Below, piece after piece: positions 5,053 to 10,698 of a DNA stretch of 10,698 nucleotides. Each line of letters begins with the position of its first letter. The first letter of the stretch is position 1. Below the pieces are notes generated by a model. The model saw only the letters and a program-made list of their open reading frames with translations. It did not search any database and was not told where the DNA came from. Origin of the DNA: CAVURW01 sp963743595 (GTDB lineage Bacteria > Verrucomicrobiota > Verrucomicrobiia > Methylacidiphilales > UBA1321); the NCBI GenBank assembly GCA_963743595.1, contig CAVURW010000228.1, positions 1 through 10,698 on the forward strand, given 5' to 3'. A program made the position numbers and the translations under genes.

Positions 5053-7620
5053 CTATTTAGCTGCAGGCTGTTCGACCGAAGCATCGTCAAAAACGATCGG
5101 GATAAATAGGCCGGGATTTGTATTTCGACCCAGACCTGGAGTTAGTTCGATATACCCTTCACGGTGTTGGTTGTCGTCGCAATCGTTCGCGAGAAAATCG
5201 AAGGCGATGGGTTTGAGCCACCCATTCGCACAGCCAATTGCTGCGCGCGGAATAGTGAAATCGTAAATATACGAAGTCGCGTTTCGAGTCGCTTGTGCCG
5301 TTACCAAAGAGGTTGTGTCCGTCGCTCCGGCAGGGTGCTCCGTGCAATAGATCTCCGGTTTATCGTGAGACAGTGCGGAGGTGAACTCCCAGAAACCCGG
5401 CTGGCCTGGCACAGCGAACGCGAACTGAACGCTATCCCCATCCCAAAGGCGCTCTCCCGTGAACGGTTGGCTGGCGATGTCATCTCGTACCACCGCATGG
5501 AGTTCTATGGCGTCCGGCGTTTGATGCAGCCACACGTTAGCACTCAAATCGTCCGGCCCTTTCCAAGTGAATTTCTGCCTTTGCGGGACATTTTCGTTAA
5601 AATTCACCACGTTCTCATACTTATCTATGACGAAGTCTGGAAGTCGTGACGTGATCGGTGCAATGGGAATATTGACGCCCATTTTCAAATTTACCTTCAT
5701 CTCATCGTGCCAAATGGTACCTGGAGCTTCATATCCAATCGTCCCGCTGAAAACCCGCTGAAATGCGTGACCTGCAGTTACTGGGGGGTTGATTTCAACA
5801 ATCGTTTCATTGGTTTTCCCCGCTGGAACGCTAACGTTAATCGGATCGGCGGGAGAGTTTGGGAAATTAGGGCGCAGCGTGAATGCCTGGGTCGTTCCCG
5901 ATGAATTCCAGAGCGTCACTTTCAACGGGACTTGGGTGCCTGGAAGGGAATAAGCGGGTACGTCGGCAGTGGCGATTTGCCCCGCCGCTTGCGGATTGAG
6001 GTGATTGCCCTCCAATATCAAAAGACTGGGCGTGCTCTCCGTACGCAACAAGACGTAGCCGTTCTCGATTTCGAGATCCTTTGAATTACCCATCGGATCG
6101 ACCACGAACGCCTTTGTTGCACCCTGCACATTGATGACCGTTGAACGTGTTTCCGCAGCGTCCTTGGTCGCCCAAGTCATAATGGCCGCTGCAGTGGGCG
6201 ATACAAAGCGATAGCCATAAGACGCAGGGCCCATATCCAAGGCGCCGTCATAACGTTTGTCTCGTAGATAGGTGATCAGCGTGTTGTATGAAACATACGT
6301 TGGAGTTGGATAAAAAGTGTCAGTGAACAGGCCCCATTGATGCGCCTTTTTATTGGTGTAATCGACCGTGCCAGCCCGCAGCGTGTACCAAGTATAGGCA
6401 ATAGCGCCCTTAGACCACGCATAAGTCAATTTTTCCCACAATAAGTTCACCGGAATCGTATCGCCCTCGTATCGCGAGGCCGCAGTTTCCGTAAAATAGA
6501 GAGGCTTAGGGGGATTCAACGCGTCCCGAATTCGTTGTAACGGACCATCAAGGACATATTTGAAGTCTTCGAATGAGCCATGTTGATGAAACGCGAGAAC
6601 CTCGTAATCGCTCATCCCTTTTTGAGTTACTGTCTCCATGAAATGCAGATGTTTCCGACCTCCGTGAGGTAAAAGCGTAGCGAATCCACTACTCATGACC
6701 TGCAAGCTTGGGTCGATTGATTTGATTTCGTCGTGGCTCGTTTTCAGGATCTGCAAATATTGATCTTCATCACCAGTCCAGAACTGGACGATATCGGCCT
6801 CATTCCAAACTTCCCAATATTTGATGCGGTCACCGTAACGACTCGCGACCACATGAACGTACTTTCTCCACTCCTCGGGCTTCGGAGGTGAAAAGAGCCA
6901 ATCCACGCGATTCGGAGAATGTTGCACGTCAGCCGGGGCGTCCCACTGCGCGTTGTAGCAGAGTAAAAATTCGGCGGAGAGGCCGTTTTGCTTGGCGTAG
7001 GTCAGCGCGTCGTCATAACGCTTGAGCACCTCTTCGTTCCAAACTCCCGGCTTCGGTTCGACCTCACCGAATTGAACGCAGGTTCTCGCGGAATCAATTC
7101 CACAAAGCGATGCGATCAGCACATCCTGGTTTCTCTCCGTAAGATTTGTTGTCGCTGAAATCCCTCCATTGATGCAGAAGAGCATGTCGTTGGGAGGACC
7201 CGTGCGAGGGCCTGCCGGTTGGAGATAAGCGAACGTCAGCCGATCGCTCTGTTTTGCCCCTTTATCGGTCTCAATCTTGTAGTCGACATACCAAAGACCG
7301 CGTTCGCTTGGCTTAACTGGAGAAGCAAAATCGGACGTTGAGTTTCCGTTAACGGTCAAATGCTTCTCCACGTTTAGAGTTGCCCCATCGTAACTCGTAA
7401 GGACGGCGGAAAAATCAAATGTGACGGGCTGATCATTCTCATTTTTGAACTGGAATGCGAGTTGGTCCTCATGTCCCACAAACAGCAGATGAATAGGGGT
7501 ACTGGTGAGAATATCCACCTGGATCGGCTTGTCCGGCATTTGTCCGAATCCGGAGTTCGAAAAGGAGAGGAGACAACCCGCTAGCGCGAGTCGTTGGGCT
7601 AGGCTCGAAAATTTCGTCAT
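5053..7620 (-). CDS. Secreted clan-A glycoside hydrolase (GH39-like) with CBM9-like C-terminal domain
   Basis: It is an 855-aa exported enzyme expected to hydrolyse a plant or algal polysaccharide outside the cytoplasm. The N-terminus is a signal sequence (hydrophobic about 11-25, QMPD next); LAGC at 13-16 fits a lipobox but is preceded by Arg10, so lipidation is uncertain. A beta-sandwich (about 30-135) precedes the TIM barrel. The barrel (about 145-455) shows FGEVEPKPGVW, then YWEVWNEAD with the predicted acid/base Glu274, FHQHG (344-348), and YFTETA with the predicted nucleophile Glu378. Two beta-domains follow (about 460-540 and 555-650). The C-terminal part (about 683-845), with DLSANVWL and DGDSVQFAF, is CBM9-like. 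The ATG at 7618-7620 has GAGAG close upstream. It is divergent from the LacI regulator, its probable controller. Substrate and exact GH family cannot be fixed by eye. Confidence 0.88.
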   Translation of the reverse strand: MTKFSSLAQRLALAGCLLSFSNSGFGQMPDKPIQVDILTSTPIHLLFVGHEDQLAFQFKNENDQPVTFDFSAVLTSYDGATLNVEKHLTVNGNSTSDFASPVKPSERGLWYVDYKIETDKGAKQSDRLTFAYLQPAGPRTGPPNDMLFCINGGISATTNLTERNQDVLIASLCGIDSARTCVQFGEVEPKPGVWNEEVLKRYDDALTYAKQNGLSAEFLLCYNAQWDAPADVQHSPNRVDWLFSPPKPEEWRKYVHVVASRYGDRIKYWEVWNEADIVQFWTGDEDQYLQILKTSHDEIKSIDPSLQVMSSGFATLLPHGGRKHLHFMETVTQKGMSDYEVLAFHQHGSFEDFKYVLDGPLQRIRDALNPPKPLYFTETAASRYEGDTIPVNLLWEKLTYAWSKGAIAYTWYTLRAGTVDYTNKKAHQWGLFTDTFYPTPTYVSYNTLITYLRDKRYDGALDMGPASYGYRFVSPTAAAIMTWATKDAAETRSTVINVQGATKAFVVDPMGNSKDLEIENGYVLLRTESTPSLLILEGNHLNPQAAGQIATADVPAYSLPGTQVPLKVTLWNSSGTTQAFTLRPNFPNSPADPINVSVPAGKTNETIVEINPPVTAGHAFQRVFSGTIGYEAPGTIWHDEMKVNLKMGVNIPIAPITSRLPDFVIDKYENVVNFNENVPQRQKFTWKGPDDLSANVWLHQTPDAIELHAVVRDDIASQPFTGERLWDGDSVQFAFAVPGQPGFWEFTSALSHDKPEIYCTEHPAGATDTTSLVTAQATRNATSYIYDFTIPRAAIGCANGWLKPIAFDFLANDCDDNQHREGYIELTPGLGRNTNPGLFIPIVFDDASVEQPAAK

Positions 7621-7815
7621 AATACTCTCAACCAGATATTTGGGATAAAGTTCCCGGCAGCGGGGTTCACCTGTTGAAATTCAGGGGAAATCGATGTGCC
7701 CAGGCGATTTTTGGACCCGACCTTTCTAAGACCCATTCTGAGTCATAAGTGGCCTACTCGCGGATAATACTCGAGAGGACAGCCCACTCACCGATATAAC
7801 AGAGGAATTCAGACT
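7621..7815. promoter_or_regulatory. Divergent control region between glycosidase and LacI regulator
   Basis: This 195-bp gap separates the starts of the glycosidase (minus) and the regulator (plus). For the regulator, GATAAT at 7763-7768 is a good -10 candidate, although no matching -35 is clear. TACTCG is repeated directly at 7755-7760 and 7768-7773 around this box. AGAGGA at 7801-7806 is the regulator's ribosome binding site. For the glycosidase I see only weak promoter candidates. Confidence 0.5.
7684..7701. promoter_or_regulatory. Candidate LacI-family operator
   Basis: GGGGAAATCGATGTGCCC is an 18-bp imperfect palindrome centred on CG, with seven of nine base pairs symmetric. LacI-family operators are typically even-length palindromes with a central CG, read by the hinge helix in the minor groove. 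It lies 64-81 bp before the glycosidase start and 115-132 bp before the regulator start, in the gap they share. The match is by symmetry only; I know of no consensus for this regulator. Confidence 0.35.
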
Positions 7816-8874
7816 ATGGTCACCCTTCACGATATCGCCCGGCGCGCCGGAGTTTCGTCCGCCACGGTTTCAATGGCACTACGCGACAGTCCGCGGATTG
7901 CAAATAAGACTCGGGAACGCATTCGAAAAATAGCTGAGGAACTCCGCTATGCTCCGAATGCCCATGCCTCATCGCTAGTCCGGCTAAGAGATGGAAAATC
8001 CGAGTCATATCGGGCGACGATCGCTTTTTATGATGTTCATCATGAACCGGAGGAATGGAGACAAATTCCAAAGCTAAGATTTAGCCATGCTGGGGCCTTC
8101 GAACGTGCTGAAAGTCTCGGTTACAAATTGGAGCGATTTTGGGCTTTTGAGCCGGAGATTTCTGGTGAGCGAATGAGTGATATTCTCTTGGCGCGCGGAA
8201 TTAAGGGGATTTTACTCTATGGCTATCCAGGCTGGCAGGCACCCGTAAAAGCGTGGCCGTTACGCTGGGAAGATTTTTCTACGGTGATGATGGTGTTTAA
8301 TGTGCGACACACCTCTTTTCATCAGGTGGGTTGGGATCCGTATGAGGCTTTGGTGATCGCAATGAAGGAGCTTGTTTCCGCCGGTCACCGTGACATTGGC
8401 TTAGCCGTTAGCGATCAGTGCAATGAGGAAGTTGATTTTCGCTACCGGGCCGCATTTGACGCGATGCACCGCCAGTTAGGGATCAAACGATCCATTCCCC
8501 ATTTCGACAAAAACCCAATAAATCGCCCCGAGCACGGGAACTCTGATCCTTCCAATCTTAAGCTTCCCTTTCTGCAGTGGTATGAGAAATACAAGCCCAC
8601 CGCCATTCTCGTTACCGACCCCATTTTTCATCAATGGTTGACTCAAGCTCACATTGCGATCCCCGATACAGTGAGCGTCGCTTTTTTGGAATGTGATTCT
8701 CAAACCAGCGAATTGGGGGGCATCAGTATTGAGGCAAGCTCGATTGGTTCACGCGCCATCGAGCTCCTGGCCGGACAGTTGGTTCATAGCAAAGTGGGCA
8801 TTCCGGAATCACCCACGATTGTCACGATCAGACCCCGGTGGTCGCCCGGCAAAACGGTGAGCGCATTACTTTAA
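7816..8874 (+). CDS. LacI-family transcriptional regulator
   Basis: It is a 352-aa DNA-binding repressor of the LacI/GalR family, probably sensing a sugar released by the adjacent glycosidases. The N-terminal helix-turn-helix is textbook: TLHDIARRAGVSSATVSMAL at residues 3-22. The hinge helix follows (RYAPNAHASSL, 44-54). The rest is a periplasmic-binding-protein-like sensor domain (about 66-340) that ends in the family-like IRPRWSPGKTV (338-348). AGAGGA nine bases before the ATG gives a good ribosome site, and the HTH begins right at residue 2-3, so the start is secure. The gene is divergent from the GH39-like gene and overlaps the second glycosidase gene by nine bases tail to tail. The sensor domain lacks close resemblance to the E. 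coli sugar repressors I know, so the effector is unknown. A local repressor or activator role is inferred from position. Confidence 0.95.
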   Translation: MVTLHDIARRAGVSSATVSMALRDSPRIANKTRERIRKIAEELRYAPNAHASSLVRLRDGKSESYRATIAFYDVHHEPEEWRQIPKLRFSHAGAFERAESLGYKLERFWAFEPEISGERMSDILLARGIKGILLYGYPGWQAPVKAWPLRWEDFSTVMMVFNVRHTSFHQVGWDPYEALVIAMKELVSAGHRDIGLAVSDQCNEEVDFRYRAAFDAMHRQLGIKRSIPHFDKNPINRPEHGNSDPSNLKLPFLQWYEKYKPTAILVTDPIFHQWLTQAHIAIPDTVSVAFLECDSQTSELGGISIEASSIGSRAIELLAGQLVHSKVGIPESPTIVTIRPRWSPGKTVSALL

Positions 8875-10698
8875 GAACCAGGTCTGGTACCAATTATCGG
8901 GATTCCCACCAAATGCGGTCGTTGCCGTCTGTTTCAAGACTCCCCAATCGTCATCATCGACAATCACCTGAATGGAGATCGGTTGCTTCGCTTCGACACC
9001 CAGATCCGACCGGGGAATCACGGCTTCATACCACGTGATGGAGGTCGCGTCGTCGCGGCGTTTGGTCACCTGCGGCTGGCCGCTGGAAACCTGCAATTTC
9101 TTATTCCAGCCATCACCGGTGGCTATATTAATATGAATGGCGTCGCCGGGCTTATCGATATCATCGACAACGGCGGCTTCGATCAAAAGCGCCCCATCTT
9201 TCTGAACGCGATACCATAGATTCCCGGACAAGTCCGCCTTGCCATGATACCAGTGAGCCTGATCCGGTGCTGCCTTGAAAAGATTATTGATGGCTCCAAG
9301 CGTCGCATCGGGTGCCATGTTGGACCAGGAAGTCTCGTCTCGGCTTTCCAACGGAGGAAGAGCTTCCACCTTCACGGCTTCGCGATCGAGAACCTTGTCT
9401 GCATCCTTGAGTTCAATGATGGCGGCATCGGTGACACCCGAAAGTGAGCAACGCGCCGAAGCCACCGCTTCAGGACCACCGCTGACAAGTTCCCATCCAG
9501 CACTGCCGCTGAGCACGCGCACGACCAGAAGATTTTGTCCCTTGTTAAAATGGGCTTTGACCGTATGGGTCATGATTTGAAACGGACCGGAATTTCCTTG
9601 GTCCATCGTGCTGAAAATCTTTTTGCCGTTGAGCCACCATTCCATCCAGTAATCGGCAGAAGTGCCAAACTCGACATCCATGTCTGAAGGGACATTCACC
9701 CGTGAGAAACAGAGCGCCTGTCTCCGTTCATGATAACCGTTTCCGAGCGGAGCCAAGTTAAGATGATTGTTGACTGGCATCCCGATTTGCGGAGCCAACG
9801 GCTTGCCATCTGAGGGCAGAGAATCTGGAATAGCGGTAATCGTGGAGAGATCGAGATCGCCGACGACCGGGGCGAAGACGACCCATGCCCGCGGCCACCA
9901 CGGCGAAGGAACGTCGCTCACCGTCAGCGGCAGATGGACCATTGCTTGTTTGCCCACATCGATCTGGATGGGAACCTGCGTTGCCCCAATAGGCACCGAT
10001 CCGGACGGAGTCACCACCACCGTCCCTTGCAATGGGTTCGATCCGTGGTTATGCACCATCGCGGTCAGCATCGTCGTGGAACCGGGCACAACTTTTATCG
10101 TTACGGGAAGATCCAACGGCGGGGGCAGCACCGCGACGGCTCGCGATTGAGGCGGTCGTTTGGAGCAAACATAGATGGGATCGAGACCAACTTGCACCCC
10201 TACGGTACCGTCTGCATCGAGTGCCAGCGGTGTGGCATTGCCGAACATGTCATAGCGCTTTACGTCCGTGGAATCCGCTCCCAGAGCCAGTTCGCGGGTG
10301 TAGAGGCCCTCGTCACTCCACAGCACGACCGTGGTCTGACCCTCATCGTTCGTGAACCAGTAGGCCTCACCCTTCGCCCCGGCGACATCCAGGCGATCTT
10401 GGCCCTTGAGCCCACGCGTGCGCTGAACCAAGACCCGGTAAGCGAGCGCAGCCGGTTTAGCTTCCTCGAAATTCTCCAGGATTCCCCATTCCCACATCGG
10501 ATGAAGGCCGAACCACAGGAAGCAGGGAATGACCTGGGTAGACTGAGCGAACGAGAACTTTTGTACCAAGGTGCGCGCCTGCTCGCGCCACGTGATCGGA
10601 TCGGTGGAAGGCAAACCAGATTCCGTTTCGTAATAGGGTTTAGTGGACTTGTCCGGATAATTAGCAGTGCTCTTGGCCAACTCGAACCAATAACGCTC
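8866..10698 (-). CDS. C-terminal part of a second clan-A glycosidase with CBM9-like domain (cut by window edge)
   Basis: The frame is open to the right edge (first codons read ERYWFE), so the N-terminus lies outside; a TTG at 10678-10680 is internal and not the start. The visible 610 residues begin in the last strands of a TIM barrel. KPYYETESG aligns with the KPLYFTETA of the neighbouring enzyme, making Glu26 of the fragment the likely nucleophile. The barrel ends near PMWEWGILENF. A beta-rich middle (about 110-300) is followed by a jelly-roll-like domain with YWMEWWLNGKK (about 350-360), typical of sugar-binding modules. The last 130 residues (ADLSGNLWY, AAVVDDI, final NWYQTWF) are CBM9-like and resemble the end of the 855-aa enzyme. 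The stop codon (8866-8868) lies inside the last codons of the convergent LacI gene, with no terminator visible between them. Its promoter is outside the window. Confidence 0.88.
   Translation of the reverse strand, partial: ERYWFELAKSTANYPDKSTKPYYETESGLPSTDPITWREQARTLVQKFSFAQSTQVIPCFLWFGLHPMWEWGILENFEEAKPAALAYRVLVQRTRGLKGQDRLDVAGAKGEAYWFTNDEGQTTVVLWSDEGLYTRELALGADSTDVKRYDMFGNATPLALDADGTVGVQVGLDPIYVCSKRPPQSRAVAVLPPPLDLPVTIKVVPGSTTMLTAMVHNHGSNPLQGTVVVTPSGSVPIGATQVPIQIDVGKQAMVHLPLTVSDVPSPWWPRAWVVFAPVVGDLDLSTITAIPDSLPSDGKPLAPQIGMPVNNHLNLAPLGNGYHERRQALCFSRVNVPSDMDVEFGTSADYWMEWWLNGKKIFSTMDQGNSGPFQIMTHTVKAHFNKGQNLLVVRVLSGSAGWELVSGGPEAVASARCSLSGVTDAAIIELKDADKVLDREAVKVEALPPLESRDETSWSNMAPDATLGAINNLFKAAPDQAHWYHGKADLSGNLWYRVQKDGALLIEAAVVDDIDKPGDAIHINIATGDGWNKKLQVSSGQPQVTKRRDDATSITWYEAVIPRSDLGVEAKQPISIQVIVDDDDWGVLKQTATTAFGGNPDNWYQTWFLK

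Noticed and set aside
5164..5649. 161-codon plus-strand open frame opposite the end of the first glycosidase
   Set aside because: It shadows the well-supported CBM9-like coding region and looks like low-complexity reversed coding sequence.
5053..7620. Lipoprotein reading of the 855-aa enzyme (LAGC at residues 13-16)
   Set aside because: Not claimed: Arg10 leaves too short a hydrophobic stretch before the Cys, and an ordinary signal peptide ending near residue 26 fits as well.
8875..8886. Inverted repeat ACCAG-GT-CTGGT as terminator for the LacI gene
   Set aside because: A two-base loop cannot form a normal RNA hairpin, and no T-tract follows; it also lies in glycosidase coding sequence.
9767..10355. 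Plus-strand open frames opposite the second glycosidase
   Set aside because: They are antisense to a conserved multidomain protein and their composition is typical of shadow frames.

Overview
The window looks like an ordinary chromosomal segment of a Gram-negative, polysaccharide-degrading bacterium with moderate GC. The best guess is Verrucomicrobiota, or a neighbour in the PVC group. The reasons are the large secreted clan-A glycosidases with CBM9-like tails, the LacI regulator lodged between them, the general lack of Shine-Dalgarno sequences and the repeat-rich non-coding DNA. No rRNA or tRNA gene is visible, so this taxonomy is inference. No insertion sequence, phage module or CRISPR array is seen.

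Layout: (1) 1-474 is non-coding, full of inverted repeats: a 41-nt bipartite hairpin, then three imperfect tandem units of 86-91 bp, bracketed by two copies of a TTCC-nnn-GGAAC motif. (2) 475-1668 (minus) encodes a 397-aa soluble protein I do not recognise, divergent from (3) aspS, 1797-3599 (plus), an aspartyl-tRNA synthetase. (4) 3602-4455 is a toxin-antitoxin island: a 43-aa ORF that reproduces only the C-terminal, toxin-binding half of the neighbouring antitoxin and sits on the aspS stop codon; an intact Phd/YefM-type antitoxin; and a PIN-domain VapC toxin. An 8-bp-arm dyad covers the antitoxin promoter and ends on its ATG, suggesting autoregulation and a leaderless mRNA. (5) 4498-4983 is a small exported protein of unknown function. 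(6) 5053-10698 is a carbohydrate-use locus: a complete 855-aa secreted glycosidase (minus), a LacI-family regulator (plus), and a second, related glycosidase (minus) cut by the right edge. The regulator is divergent from the first glycosidase and overlaps the second by 9 bp tail to tail.

How they work together: the LacI regulator most likely represses the glycosidase genes until an oligosaccharide is present. The two enzymes share a catalytic-barrel type and a CBM9-like C-terminus but differ in the middle, suggesting related plant- or algal-type substrates. The toxin-antitoxin genes and aspS share no obvious function. The most unusual items are the antitoxin-tail ORF placed for translational coupling to aspS, the operator/leaderless arrangement of the antitoxin, and the hairpin-rich repeat block at the left end.
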